Notes: a model not told the origin generated them from the letters alone. DNA of 64,000 nt from Streptomyces eurocidicus (GCF_002891295.1 NZ_LGUI01000013.1:186001-250000); one strand, 5' to 3'. Positions 26,838 to 35,017 are shown, numbered from the stretch's first letter. Translations and numbers: made by a program.

Positions 26838-27560
26838 ATGTGCTGGTTCGAGGGGCCGCTCACCGCTTTCGACACCGAGACCACCGGGGTGGACGTCGAG
26901 AGTGACCGGATCGTGTCGGCGGCGCTGGTGGTGCAGTCGGCGGCGGGGGCGCAGCCGGTGACCACCCGTTGGCTGGTGAATCCGGGAGTGCCGGTGCCGC
27001 CGGGGGCGACGGCGATACATGGTCTGACCGATGAGCACTTGCAGCGGCAGGGGCGGTGGCCGGCGCCGGTGATGGAGGAGGTGGCGCGGGGGTTGGCGGG
27101 GCACGCGGCGCGGGGGATACCGCTGGTGGTGATGAACGCGCCGTTCGATCTGACGTTGCTGGACCGTGAGTTGCGGCGGCACCGGGCGTCGGCGCTGGCC
27201 GATTATCTGGTGGCCGCTCCGTTGTGTGTGCTGGATCCATGGGTACTGGACAAGCATCTGGACCGGTACCGGAAGGGCCGGCGGACGCTGTCGGACCTGA
27301 GTGCGCAGTACGGCGTGGAGCTGACGGGCGCGCATGACGCGGGGGCCGACGCGCTGGCGGCGCTGGAGGTGGTCCGGGCGGTGGGGCGCCGGTTCTCGGA
27401 GCGGCTGGAGCGGCTGAGTCCGGCGGAGCTGCATGCGCGGCAGGCGGTGTGGCACGCGGCGCAGGCGCGTGGGCTTCAGGCGTGGTTCGCGCGGAACGGT
27501 ACGGAGGAGGCGTGCGATCCGGCGTGGCCGTTGCGGCCGGTGATGTCGGCCGCGGCGTGA
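26838..27560 (+). CDS. DnaQ-type 3'-5' exonuclease (DEDDh)
   Basis: The 240-residue protein has the DEDDh exonuclease pattern: ExoI FDTETTG near residue 11, ExoII NAPFDLTLLDREL near 100, and ExoIII HDAGADALAAL near 165. Such stand-alone DnaQ-like proteins trim DNA or RNA 3' ends; whether this one proofreads for a polymerase cannot be told. ATG 26838 follows GAGGAG at a good distance. It converges on tRNA-Val with a hairpin terminator in between, and is divergent from the DUF4365-like gene. Confidence 0.92.
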   Translation: MCWFEGPLTAFDTETTGVDVESDRIVSAALVVQSAAGAQPVTTRWLVNPGVPVPPGATAIHGLTDEHLQRQGRWPAPVMEEVARGLAGHAARGIPLVVMNAPFDLTLLDRELRRHRASALADYLVAAPLCVLDPWVLDKHLDRYRKGRRTLSDLSAQYGVELTGAHDAGADALAALEVVRAVGRRFSERLERLSPAELHARQAVWHAAQARGLQAWFARNGTEEACDPAWPLRPVMSAAA

Positions 27561-27610
27561 GGGGCGGTCGGGTGTCCGTGCCCCGGTCCGGTTTTTCCGG
27601 GGGAATGCGC

Positions 27611-27642
27611 AAGGCCGGTCCGTCTGCTGACGGACCGGCCTT
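27611..27642. terminator. Bidirectional terminator between exonuclease and tRNA-Val
   Basis: AAGGCCGGTCCGTC at 27611-27624 pairs perfectly with GACGGACCGGCCTT at 27629-27642 around TGCT. It lies between the converging exonuclease and tRNA genes and is flanked by short A/T on both sides of the stem. Confidence 0.85.
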
Positions 27643-27649
27643 GCCCGGG

Positions 27650-27721
27650 TGGGCGATACTGGGATCGAACCAGTGACCCCTTCGGTGTGAACGAAGTGCT
27701 CTCCCGCTGAGCTAATCGCCC
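27650..27721 (-). tRNA. tRNA-Val (anticodon CAC)
   Basis: Read on the minus strand, the acceptor stem GGGCGAT pairs with ATCGCCC, the anticodon stem is CTTCG/CGAAG and the seven-base loop TTCACAC gives anticodon CAC. The T-loop is GGTTCGATCC. No CCA is encoded. It differs from the copy at 28351-28422 at only two positions. Confidence 0.97.
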
Positions 27722-27784
27722 GGGTCTGTCCCCGGCGTTTCCCCCGGCGACGGGTTGAACAATACAGGCCCTGGCGCCGCCGCA

Positions 27785-28282
27785 TCAAATTCCTTCCGTG
27801 CGGTGTGCCAGCCGGGCCCGGAGTCCGCGCCGGGCGCCGCGCATCATCCAGGTGTGGTTGGCGCGGAGGAGGGGGCGGGCGGGGAGGGCGAGGAGGCGCA
27901 GGAGGGGCCTGCGGGCCTCGACGACCTGTTCGTAGCGGACGCGGGTGCCGGTGGGGTCGCGGGGCAGGAGGGTCCAGCGGGCCCAGCCCTCGACGTCGCC
28001 GGTCATGGCGACCTCCAGGACGCGGGTGACGGGGTCCCGGCGGCCGGCGTGGACGGTGACGGTGAGCTCGTAGGGGAGGAAGGAGCGGACGCGGGCGGTG
28101 CCGGTGGTGTCCGTGCCCGTGCCGGTGCGGGTTACCTGGCGTATCTGGGGCCACCAGGCCGGGTAGTCGTCGGGGGCTTCGAGGCAGGCGTAGACGGTGG
28201 CGGGTGCCACGGCGAGGTCCCACTCGCTGTGGAAGCGGTAGTGGTGGCGGCCGGTCCGGTGGGTGCGGGGTTCGACGGTCAC
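27785..28282 (-). CDS. SRPBCC-fold (polyketide cyclase/START-like) protein
   Basis: The 165-residue protein has the pattern of the SRPBCC fold: a first strand and helix YRFHSEWDLAVAPATVYACLEAPDDYPAWWPQIRQV, then strands RVRSFLPYELTVTVHAG and WARWTLLPRDPTGTRVRYEQVV, and a C-terminal helix with PLLRANHTWMMRGARRGLRARL. These proteins bind hydrophobic ligands; no specific role can be read. GTG 28282 is the likely start, although its ribosome site is weak. It lies between two tRNA-Val genes on the same strand, with a strong terminator just upstream. Confidence 0.85.
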   Translation of the reverse strand: MTVEPRTHRTGRHHYRFHSEWDLAVAPATVYACLEAPDDYPAWWPQIRQVTRTGTGTDTTGTARVRSFLPYELTVTVHAGRRDPVTRVLEVAMTGDVEGWARWTLLPRDPTGTRVRYEQVVEARRPLLRLLALPARPLLRANHTWMMRGARRGLRARLAHRTEGI

Positions 28283-28299
28283 GGGTTCAGGGCACACAA

Positions 28300-28345
28300 A
28301 AAACCGGCGGTTCGCAAGGGGTCTTCCTTGCGAACCGCCGGTTTT
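28300..28345 (-). terminator. Rho-independent terminator after tRNA-Val
   Basis: The arms AAAACCGGCGGTTCGCAAGG (28300-28319) and 28326-28345 pair perfectly over 20 bases with a six-base loop. On the minus strand a run of six T follows, from 28303 to 28298, and the structure begins six bases from the tRNA 3' end. It is a textbook intrinsic terminator, unusual for this GC-rich genome. Confidence 0.93.
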
Positions 28346-28350
28346 CGACG

Positions 28351-28422
28351 TGGGCGATACTGGGATCGAACCAGTGACCTCTTCGGTGTGAACGAAGCGC
28401 TCTCCCGCTGAGCTAATCGCCC
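28351..28422 (-). tRNA. tRNA-Val (anticodon CAC), second copy
   Basis: The cloverleaf has acceptor GGGCGAT/ATCGCCC, anticodon stem CTTCG/CGAAG, loop TTCACAC and T-arm GGTTCGATCC. It is nearly the same as the copy at 27650-27721, with changes next to the anticodon stem (GCGC for GCAC, and GAGG for GGGG). No CCA is encoded. Confidence 0.97.
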
Positions 28423-28479
28423 GGGCGCACCGCAAACATTACCGCATGTCAGACGGTGTCCCGAACCATGGTGCCGGGG

Positions 28480-28977
28480 TCAGCGGCCGGCGTTCCACGG
28501 CATGGTCATGCCGTACTTCCAGAGGTAGACGGCGACGAGGGCCGCGACGATCACCAGGCCGACGGTGGTGAGGATGATGTTGCGCCGCCGGACCGCGGGG
28601 TCGAGGGCGCGCTGGGCGGCCTCGGTGACCTTGCGCTTGGTCCAGCGGAGGACGAGCTGGGCCCAGACGAACTCGGTGGCCCAGATCGCCATGCCGCCGA
28701 AGATCACCAGCCAGCCGGGGCCGGGCAGGGGCAGCATGATGATGCCGGCGACGACGACGGCGAGGCCGACCACGAAGACCCCGACCTGCCAGCTGATGTG
28801 CAGGGGCCGGGAGCGCTTGATGAAGTGGGGCGCGCGTGACCCGAGGGCGGGTTCCGCCGGTGCGCCGCCGTCCCCGCCGGCCGGCGCGCCGTCCCCGGCC
28901 CCGCCCGGGGTCCCCGGGGTGCCGGTCTTCACGGCGGGTCGTCGTTCGTCCCGCCGCTCGTCACTCTCCGCATTCAT
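28480..28977 (-). CDS. PGPGW-motif small membrane protein (TIGR02611 type)
   Basis: The 165-residue protein has a charged, Gly/Pro/Ala-rich N-terminus of about 55 residues, then two close membrane segments (VGVFVVGLAVVVAGIIMLPL and a segment after PGPGWLVIFGGMAIWATEF) and a final one near the C-terminus (IILTTVGLVIVAALVAVYL). The PLPGPGW turn is the hallmark of this uncharacterised actinobacterial family. ATG 28977 is chosen since GGGGC lies just upstream; TTG 28986 is an alternative. It is divergent from ssgB, a linkage that appears conserved in Streptomyces from memory. Confidence 0.88.
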   Translation of the reverse strand: MNAESDERRDERRPAVKTGTPGTPGGAGDGAPAGGDGGAPAEPALGSRAPHFIKRSRPLHISWQVGVFVVGLAVVVAGIIMLPLPGPGWLVIFGGMAIWATEFVWAQLVLRWTKRKVTEAAQRALDPAVRRRNIILTTVGLVIVAALVAVYLWKYGMTMPWNAGR

Positions 28978-29169
28978 ACGCCCCAACCTACCGGACCGAA
29001 CCAGAACTCACTGGAATGGCGGTATTAGCGGGCGAGCGGCTGGGCCGTACGAGGTATCCGAAGAGCCTCAAAACGGTCAGAGGGGTTTACAACGGCACCG
29101 TAGGTGGCATGTCGATTTCGCCGACGTGCGAATCCCCGAGCGCACACTGAGCGAAAGGCCCTGGCGCTT

Positions 29170-29583
29170 ATGAACACCACGGTCAGCTGCGAGCTGCACT
29201 TGCGCCTCGTCGTGTCGAGTGAATCCTCACTGCCTGTCCCCGCAGGTCTGCGGTACGACACGGCCGATCCGTATGCCGTGCACGCCACCTTCCACACCGG
29301 AGCCGAGGAGACGGTGGAGTGGGTCTTCGCCAGAGATCTGCTGGCCGAGGGCCTGCACCGGCCGACCGGTACCGGAGACGTCCGTGTCTGGCCCTCCCGC
29401 AGTCATGGTCAGGGCGTCGTGTGCATCGCCCTGAGCTCCCCGGAGGGGGAGGCGCTGCTGGAGGCCCCGGCGCGGGCCCTGGAGTCGTTCCTGAAGCGGA
29501 CCGACGCCGCGGTGCCGCCGGGCACCGAACACCGTCACTTCGATCTGGACACCGAGCTCTCGCACATCCTCGCGGAGAGCTGA
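29170..29583 (+). CDS. ssgB: Sporulation septation protein SsgB
   Basis: SsgB helps place FtsZ at sporulation septa in aerial hyphae together with SsgA. The 137-residue protein starts MNTTVSCELHLRLVVSSESS, contains the SsgA-like core ADPYAVHATFHTGAEETVEWVF and ends TELSHILAES. As far as I recall it is almost the same as S. coelicolor SsgB, which is extremely conserved among Streptomyces. ATG 29170 is the start, with AAAGG upstream. This gene is the clearest marker that the host is a sporulating streptomycete. Confidence 0.97.
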   Translation: MNTTVSCELHLRLVVSSESSLPVPAGLRYDTADPYAVHATFHTGAEETVEWVFARDLLAEGLHRPTGTGDVRVWPSRSHGQGVVCIALSSPEGEALLEAPARALESFLKRTDAAVPPGTEHRHFDLDTELSHILAES

Positions 29584-29606
29584 GTCCGGACCGTGTGACA
29601 CCGGGC

Positions 29607-29700
29607 GCGCCCGCCCACTCGGGGGGTCGGGCGCGCCGACCGGCACGAAAGGCGTGGCGCGCGGCGCCGTCGCCGCGGATCCACCGCGGGCGACGGCGCC
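29607..29700. other. Two hairpins between ssgB and the CGNR gene
   Basis: GGCGCGCCCG (from 29604) pairs with CGGGCGCGCC (29628-29637), and GGCGCCGTCGCCGCGG (29663-29678) pairs with 29684-29700 with one bulged G. The first is 20 bases past the ssgB stop and may be its terminator. The second lies in the leader of the next gene. Confidence 0.55.
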
Positions 29701-29793
29701 GTCGCGCTGCGGAGCCGCTAGAGTCGTCTCCCTGATCGAACCGATCGAACACCAGCCGCGCCACCTTTCCGTCGGCCAGGGAGCGAACGAACC

Positions 29794-30360
29794 GTGCTGA
29801 TCAACCACGACACCCGGTGCGCGCTCGACGCCGTCGTCGATCTCGTGAACACGGCGGCCCCCGGGCCGGACGGCATGGTCCGGGAGGGGCTCGCGGACCT
29901 TCCGTCGCTGCGCGGTTTCGTCGAGCGCAACGACGTCAGCGGCGTCGGCGACCTCCGGGAGCGGGACCTCGCGGCCGTCCGGGCCGTCCGGGACCGGTTC
30001 GCGGAGGTGTTCGGCGCGAAGGACACGGCGGACGCGGCGGAGCTGCTGAACGCGATGGTCGCGGAGGCGGGGACGACGCCCCGGCTGACGGACCACGACG
30101 GCTACGACTGGCATGTGCACTATTTCGCGCCGGGCGCCTCGGTGGCCGAGCACCTGGCGGCGGACGGCGGGATGGCGCTGGCCTTCCTGGTGGTGGCGGG
30201 TGAGCGGGAGCGGCTGCGGCGGTGCGAGGCGCCGGACTGCGGGCGGGCGTTCGTGGACCTCTCGCGGAACCGTTCGCGCCGCTATTGCGACGGGCGTACG
30301 TGCGGGAACCGGCTGCACGTGGCGGCGTACCGGGCGCGGCGCAAGGGCGCGGCGGGCTGA
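29794..30360 (+). CDS. CGNR zinc-finger regulator (ABATE domain)
   Basis: The 188-residue protein has an N-terminal helical ABATE-type domain (HDTRCALDAVVDLVNTA...) and a C-terminal zinc finger, CEAPDCGRAFVDLSRNRSRRYC...CGNRLHVAAYRARR, with the CGNR signature. Such proteins are stress-linked putative transcription regulators with unknown targets. GTG 29794 has GGGAG about 12 bases upstream. Past its stop there are two copies of AAATGTACGG (near 30395 and 30415), of unknown meaning. Confidence 0.92.
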   Translation: MLINHDTRCALDAVVDLVNTAAPGPDGMVREGLADLPSLRGFVERNDVSGVGDLRERDLAAVRAVRDRFAEVFGAKDTADAAELLNAMVAEAGTTPRLTDHDGYDWHVHYFAPGASVAEHLAADGGMALAFLVVAGERERLRRCEAPDCGRAFVDLSRNRSRRYCDGRTCGNRLHVAAYRARRKGAAG

Positions 30361-30504
30361 GGGTGCGGGCCGGGTGCGGCGTGCGCCGGGCCGGAAATGT
30401 ACGGGCCCCCGATAAATGTACGGAAACAGGTGCCGAAGAGGGTGCGGAGCGCACCCGGGAAACTGACGCCTCGGCAGTGCGCCGGGCGCCTCGGCGGGTT
30501 CGTT

Positions 30505-30918
30505 TTATATTCCGTGCTTTTTCAGAATTGCCTCGACGTCGGAGAAGTCGTCGCCCGCGCCGGATTTCGTCTTCGCGGGGCGGGGGGTGGCGGCCGGGCG
30601 GCCGGGGCCCAGTGACGGAGCGGAGGCGACAGGGGCCACGGCGTCACTTTCCGTGGCCGCTACGGCGCGCCGCTCGGCGGCCCTGCTCACCGTGAACAGC
30701 ACGGCGGAGAGCGCCAGCACCCCGAAGCCGGCCCAGACGGTGGGCTTGAGGACCAGGTCGGTGATCCAGTCGAGGATCCCGGTCATGAGGAGCCCGAGGG
30801 GCACCAGGGCGTAGGCGGCGGTGCGCGTGGCGGCCCGGTAGCGCCGGCGCCGGGCGGTCAGCACCGCGAGGCCCAGGCCGGCCGCGGTCACCGCGGCGCA
30901 GATGATCGTGGTCAGCAT
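30505..30918 (-). CDS. Small membrane protein of unknown function
   Basis: The 137-residue protein has two or three membrane segments (MLTTIICAAVTAAGLGLAVL, YALVPLGLLMTGILDWITDL and VWAGFGVLALSAVLFTV) and a polar, Pro/Ala-rich tail that ends SDVEAILKKHGI. The acidic-basic C-terminal helix looks like a docking tail. ATG 30918 follows GGAGAAGCC. It is convergent with the CGNR gene and divergent from the DsbA-like gene. No family could be named. Confidence 0.82.
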   Translation of the reverse strand: MLTTIICAAVTAAGLGLAVLTARRRRYRAATRTAAYALVPLGLLMTGILDWITDLVLKPTVWAGFGVLALSAVLFTVSRAAERRAVAATESDAVAPVASAPSLGPGRPAATPRPAKTKSGAGDDFSDVEAILKKHGI

Positions 30919-31082
30919 CCGGCTTCTCCTGCTCCCGTACGGAAATGGGGCTCTTCTCCCATCCTGCACCGGCCGGTACCCCGGCAGCCAGGTCCGGGCG
31001 GCGGGCTCCGGGAGATCTCCGGGTCGTCCCTGAGGTGATCCCCTCCCGGGCTGCCCGGGCCCGGGCCTGGGAGACTGGTCCC

Positions 31083-31586
31083 ATGAGCGATTCCGACGCC
31101 GCCCGCGCCGTCCTCGACGTCTGGTGCGAGCTGCAGTGCACCGACTGCCGTAGTGCCCTCGACGACCTGCGCGCGCTGCGCGCCCGTTACGGGGACCGGC
31201 TGGAGATCCGGCTGCGGCACTTCCCGCTGGAGAAGCACAAGCATTCCTACGCCGCGGCGCAGGCCGCCGAGGAAGCCGCCGAGCAGGGTCTGGGCCGGCC
31301 GTACGCGGAGGCCGTGCTGGGCCGGGCCGAGGAGCTGGCCGAGCGGGGCGAGGAGCTGCTGGTCGAGGTCGCGGCCGGGCTCGGGCTGGACTCCGAGGAG
31401 GTGGACACCGCGCTGATCGACGGCAGACACCTGCTGATCGTCGACGCGGACCAGGCCGAGGGCAAGGCGATCGGGGTGCGGGGCACCCCGACCTATGTGA
31501 TCGACGGTGAGCTGCTGGACGGCAGCAAGGACCAGTCGGGGCTGCGGGAGCGGATCGAGGGGATCGCCGACCGGCTGCTGGGCTGA
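31083..31586 (+). CDS. DsbA-like thioredoxin-fold protein
   Basis: The 167-residue protein has a first strand followed by CELQCTDC, in which C19-T-D-C22 is the redox pair and C15 is an extra cysteine. A helical insert rich in AQAAEEAAEQG follows, and then the cis-Pro loop GVRGTPTYVIDG. This fits the DsbA/FrnE-like group of cytoplasmic or membrane-less oxidoreductases; there is no signal peptide. ATG 31083 has GGGAG ten bases upstream. It converges on the double GNAT gene. Confidence 0.87.
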   Translation: MSDSDAARAVLDVWCELQCTDCRSALDDLRALRARYGDRLEIRLRHFPLEKHKHSYAAAQAAEEAAEQGLGRPYAEAVLGRAEELAERGEELLVEVAAGLGLDSEEVDTALIDGRHLLIVDADQAEGKAIGVRGTPTYVIDGELLDGSKDQSGLRERIEGIADRLLG

Positions 31587-31608
31587 CGCCCGTGCGCGGG
31601 GCCGCCGG

Positions 31609-32454
31609 TCAGAGCAGCGCCTTGTACAGGTGGAACCGCGTCGGCCGGTAGCCCAGCGACTCGTACAGCCGCAGGGCCGGGGTGTTGCCCGCGAAGACGT
31701 TGAGGCCCAGCAGGGTCTCCCCCGCCGCCAGCGCCTGGCCCTCGGCCAGCAGCATCAGCGCGCGCCCGTGGCCGTGGCCGCGGCGTGCCTCGGCGACCTC
31801 GACGTCGTAGACGTACGCGCCCGGGTCCCCGGGCGCGTGGTCCGAGGGGGTGCGCAGGGTGACCCAGAGGGTGCCGACGGGCTCTCCCCGGTGGGTGAGA
31901 ACGCTCAGCACCGCTCCGGGCGTGGTCAGGCCGTCGGGCAGGGCGCTGCGGTGGTCGGCCTCGGCCTTGGCGTGGGCCTGCTCGGGCGGGACCCCCCGGC
32001 TGATCCAGTCCTGTGCGTACGCCTCCCTGGCGAGCCGCTCCCAGGTGGTGAACTCGGCGGTGGTCATCGGCCGCCCCTCGGTGCCCTCGGGCAGCCGGGG
32101 GGCGGCCGTCAGCGTCTTGGCCATGTTGCGGTTGCGCTCGACGTAGCCGAGGGCGCCGGCCAGGCCCAGGGCCACTTCCGCCGCCGCGCCGACGGAGATC
32201 TCGACGCGGCCGCATCCCCAGCCGCGCAGGACCTCCTCGGCGGCCAGCGCGGCGACGGTGCCCCGGCCGCGGTGCCGGTCGCGCGGGTCGATCCGGAGGT
32301 GGGTGATCCGGCCGACGCCGGCGCCGAAGCGCGCGTCCGTGGCGAGGTCGATCCTGCCGACGGGCCTGCTGTTGACGCAGACCTCGTACGAGCGGGCCCG
32401 GCCGCCGTCGGGTGTGCGCTGTTCGGGCGCGGTGGGGCGCAGGGTGGTGGTCAC
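31609..32454 (-). CDS. Protein with two GNAT acetyltransferase domains
   Basis: The 281-residue protein appears to hold two GNAT units. The first, residues 20-115, has THLRIDPRDRHRGRGTVAALAAEE, with the acetyl-CoA loop. The second, residues 130-281, has YVYDVEVAEARRGHGHGRALMLLAE and NVFAGNTPALRLYESLGY. Substrate is not known; the double form occurs in mycothiol synthase, but this protein lacks other signs of that enzyme. The start is GTG 32454. Confidence 0.85.
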   Translation of the reverse strand: MTTTLRPTAPEQRTPDGGRARSYEVCVNSRPVGRIDLATDARFGAGVGRITHLRIDPRDRHRGRGTVAALAAEEVLRGWGCGRVEISVGAAAEVALGLAGALGYVERNRNMAKTLTAAPRLPEGTEGRPMTTAEFTTWERLAREAYAQDWISRGVPPEQAHAKAEADHRSALPDGLTTPGAVLSVLTHRGEPVGTLWVTLRTPSDHAPGDPGAYVYDVEVAEARRGHGHGRALMLLAEGQALAAGETLLGLNVFAGNTPALRLYESLGYRPTRFHLYKALL

Positions 32455-32494
32455 CCTCGTGTTGTACCTGTCACGCGGCCGCGCGTCACGCGCT

Positions 32495-33316
32495 TTACGG
32501 ATCGAGGTCCGCCGTCGACTGCTCGTCGAAGATCCGCATGGCCTTGGCGGTCACCGGGCCGGGCGCGGCGGGCAGTTCGCGCCCGTCGAGGCGGTGGACG
32601 GCCTGGACGTCGCGCAGGGACGAGGTCAGGAAGATCTCCTCGGCGCGGTCGAGGACGTCCATGGGCAGGGCGGTCTCCTTGGCGCCGGTCCACTCGATCA
32701 CGAGGGCGCGGGTGATGCCGGGGAGGCAGCCGGAGGTGAGCGGTGGGGTGTGCAGCTCGCCGCCGAGGACCACGAAGACGTTGGAGGCGGTGCCTTCGCA
32801 GAGGGCGCCGGTGGTGTTGGCGAGGAGCGCCTCGGTGGCCCCGTGCGCGCGGGCGCGGGCGAGGGCGACGACGTTCTCGCCGTAGGAGGTGGACTTGAGG
32901 CCGGCGAGGGCGCCGTGTTCGTTGCGGGTCCAGGGGACGGTGATGACGTCCGTGGTGTCGGGGCTGCGGTCGGCCGGGGCGAGGGCGACGCAGAGGGTGG
33001 GGCCGCCGGTGCCGCGTTCGGAGCCCAGCGAGGAGAGGCCGCCGGTGTAGGTGATGCGCAGGCGGCCGAGTGGGACGGGGTTGGCGTCGAGGACGGCGGC
33101 GCAGGCCCGGCGCACCTCGTCGAGGTCGGGTTCGGGCAGGCCGAGGCCCCGGGCCGAGGTGGTCAGCCGGGTGAGGTGGCGGGTGAGCGCGAAGGGCCTG
33201 CCGCGCTCGGCCTTGAGGGTCTCGAAGATGCCGTCGCCGACGGTCAGCCCGTGGTCGAGGACCGAGACCCGGGCGCTGTCGGGGTGGCGGAGCGAGCCGT
33301 TGAGCCAGATCTTCAC
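32495..33316 (-). CDS. pabC: Aminotransferase class IV, aminodeoxychorismate lyase-like
   Basis: The 273-residue PLP enzyme should release pyruvate from aminodeoxychorismate to give p-aminobenzoate for folate. The PLP lysine is in GLKSTSYGENV, and the family glutamate and loop are in LCEGTASNVFVV. Class IV members also include branched-chain and D-amino acid transaminases, but the partner decides here: its GTG start at 33316 overlaps the stop of a PabB-like gene (GTGA). GAAGGGA lies nine bases upstream. Confidence 0.87.
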   Translation of the reverse strand: MKIWLNGSLRHPDSARVSVLDHGLTVGDGIFETLKAERGRPFALTRHLTRLTTSARGLGLPEPDLDEVRRACAAVLDANPVPLGRLRITYTGGLSSLGSERGTGGPTLCVALAPADRSPDTTDVITVPWTRNEHGALAGLKSTSYGENVVALARARAHGATEALLANTTGALCEGTASNVFVVLGGELHTPPLTSGCLPGITRALVIEWTGAKETALPMDVLDRAEEIFLTSSLRDVQAVHRLDGRELPAAPGPVTAKAMRIFDEQSTADLDP

Positions 33317-34416
33317 CGTTTCGTCCCTTCGAGGGGCTGATGTGTGCCCGACGCTATCGCGAGCAGCCGGGCCGCCTTGAGCTCCGTCTCGGCCCACTCG
33401 CGTTCGGGGTCGGAGCCCCAGGTGATCCCGGCGCCGGTGCCGAAGCGCAGGACGGGCGCGGGGCCGGCCGCGCGGTCGATCCAGAAGGTGCGGATGCCGA
33501 CCGCCAGTTCCCCGGTGCCGCGGTCGGCGTCGACCCAGCCGACGCCGCCGCAGTACGGGCCGCGGGGCGCGGTCTCCAGGGCGCCGATGATCTCCAGGGC
33601 GCTGGCCTTGGGGGCGCCGGTGACGGAGCCGGGCGGGAAGGTGCCGGCGAAGAGCTCCGCCCAGCCGGCGCCGGGCGCGAGTTCGCCGCGCACGGTGGAG
33701 ACGAGGTGGACGAGGCCGGGGTGGGGTTCGACCGCGCAGAGCGCGGGGACGGTCACGGAGCCGGTGGCGCAGACACGCCCGAGGTCGTTGCGGACCAGGT
33801 CCACGATCATGACGTTCTCGGCGTGGTCCTTCTCCAGCAGGTCCGCCTCGGTGCGGCCGGTGCCCTTGATCGGTCCGGACTCGACGATGCGGCCGGTGCG
33901 GCGCAGATAGAGCTCGGGCGAGGCGGTGGCGACCTCCACACCGTGCGCGGGGAGGCGGACGGTGCCCGCGTAGGGGGCGGGGTTGCCGCGGGCCAGCAGG
34001 GCGGTGAGGGCGTCGATGTCGGCGGGGGCGCCGGTGCCGGTGGGGGGCAGAGGTGCGCCGAGGACGCGGCAGAGGTTGGCCTGATAGACCTCGCCGGCCG
34101 CGATGTGCTCGCGTATGCGCCGTACGCCCGCGGTGTAGGCGTCCCGGTCCAGGGAGCTGGTCCAGTCCTCGCGGGCGGGGCCGTGCCAGCGGCCGGGGAC
34201 GACGGTGGGGGCAGGCGCGGGGCGGACGTCGCCGAAGCGGGCGCAGACCAGCCGTCCCTCGAAGTCCGCGACCACGGCCCACCAGCCCGTGGAGTCCAGG
34301 GCCGCCGGATCACGGGTGACATCGCGCAGGTCGGTGGCGAGAAGGCCGCCGAAGCGGGCCATCGGCGGGAGCGTCGGAGGGGACGTCGGGGGGAACGTCG
34401 GAGGGGTCTTGCGCAC
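33313..34416 (-). CDS. pabB: Chorismate-binding enzyme, aminodeoxychorismate synthase component I-like
   Basis: The protein carries the chorismate-binding C-terminal domain with PIKGTGRTEADLLEKDHAENVMIVDLVRNDLGRV and FPPGSVTGAPKASALEIIGALE, the hallmark of PabB/TrpE/MenF. With the lyase-like gene coupled downstream, p-aminobenzoate synthesis is the likely role. The N-terminal part is short, so the protein is a minimal form of about 367 residues. The start is uncertain: GTG 34416 (RKTPPTF) is used here, but ATG 34362 (MARFGGLL) is possible, and neither has a good ribosome site. The tRNA cluster begins about 150 bases upstream on the other strand. Confidence 0.86.
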   Translation of the reverse strand: MRKTPPTFPPTSPPTLPPMARFGGLLATDLRDVTRDPAALDSTGWWAVVADFEGRLVCARFGDVRPAPAPTVVPGRWHGPAREDWTSSLDRDAYTAGVRRIREHIAAGEVYQANLCRVLGAPLPPTGTGAPADIDALTALLARGNPAPYAGTVRLPAHGVEVATASPELYLRRTGRIVESGPIKGTGRTEADLLEKDHAENVMIVDLVRNDLGRVCATGSVTVPALCAVEPHPGLVHLVSTVRGELAPGAGWAELFAGTFPPGSVTGAPKASALEIIGALETAPRGPYCGGVGWVDADRGTGELAVGIRTFWIDRAAGPAPVLRFGTGAGITWGSDPEREWAETELKAARLLAIASGTHQPLEGTKR

Positions 34417-34561
34417 GTCATCGAGTCTATGGCTGGGGCGGGTGATGCGGCCGGGACGGACAATCACGGCAGCACGCTGCGGAAACGGAATTTGAGCTGG
34501 CGCTGGAATCCGCTAGAGTTCAACACGTCGCCGGGACGCGGAAGCGAACCGGGCAGACACT

Positions 34562-34634
<73 letters not shown>

Positions 34635-34668
34635 CGCTGTAGGGGATCTTCCCGAACCCCTCACTCCT

Positions 34669-34739
34669 GGTGGAGTGGCCGAGAGGCGAGGCAACGGCCT
34701 GCAAAGCCGTCTACACGGGTTCAAATCCCGTCTCCACCT
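34669..34739 (+). tRNA. tRNA-Cys (anticodon GCA)
   Basis: Acceptor GGTGGAG pairs with CTCCACC, the anticodon stem is ACGGC/GCCGT, and loop CTGCAAA gives GCA. The discriminator base is U, as expected for tRNA-Cys. Length is 71 bases. Confidence 0.96.
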
Positions 34740-34743
34740 CCAA

Positions 34744-34815
34744 GGACGATTAGCTCAGCGGGAGAGCGCTTCCCTGACACGGAAGAGGTCACTGGTTCAA
34801 TCCCAGTATCGTCCA
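34744..34815 (+). tRNA. tRNA-Val (anticodon GAC), type A copy 1
   Basis: Acceptor GGACGAT pairs with ATCGTCC, anticodon stem CTTCC/GGAAG, loop CTGACAC gives GAC. CCA follows the discriminator base at 34816-34818, by chance or by coding. The body is the same as in the next three copies. Confidence 0.97.
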
Positions 34816-34838
34816 CCAAGGTTCTCACGGACCTTCCC

Positions 34839-34910
34839 GCGCGATTAGCTCAGCGGGAGAGCGCTTCCCTGACACGGAAGAGGTCACTGGTTCAATCCCA
34901 GTATCGCGCA
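34839..34910 (+). tRNA. tRNA-Val (anticodon GAC), type B copy 1
   Basis: Acceptor GCGCGAT pairs with ATCGCGC, two base pairs different from type A. The D, anticodon and T arms are the same as in the other GAC copies. No CCA is encoded. Confidence 0.97.
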
Positions 34911-34922
34911 CGCTGCACACCC

Positions 34923-34994
34923 GGACGATTAGCTCAGCGGGAGAGCGCTTCCCTGACACGGAAGAGGTCACTGGTTCAATCCCAGTATCGTCCA
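34923..34994 (+). tRNA. tRNA-Val (anticodon GAC), type A copy 2
   Basis: Acceptor GGACGAT/ATCGTCC and anticodon GAC, the same as the copy at 34744-34815 over the whole mature tRNA. Confidence 0.97.
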
Positions 34995-35017
34995 CCGAGA
35001 TCCTCACGGATCTCCCC

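Larger units (their letters stand above)
34816..35017 (+). repeat. Duplicated spacer hairpins within the tRNA-Val cassette
   Basis: The two A-to-B spacers (34816-34838 and 34995-35017) are both 23 bases long with the same loop CTCACGG but different stems: AAGGT/ACCTT in the first and GAGAT/ATCTC in the second. Pairing is kept by matched changes. The spacers are thus hairpins that have covaried since a tRNA A-B unit of about 170 bases was duplicated, and may guide tRNA processing. Confidence 0.75.
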
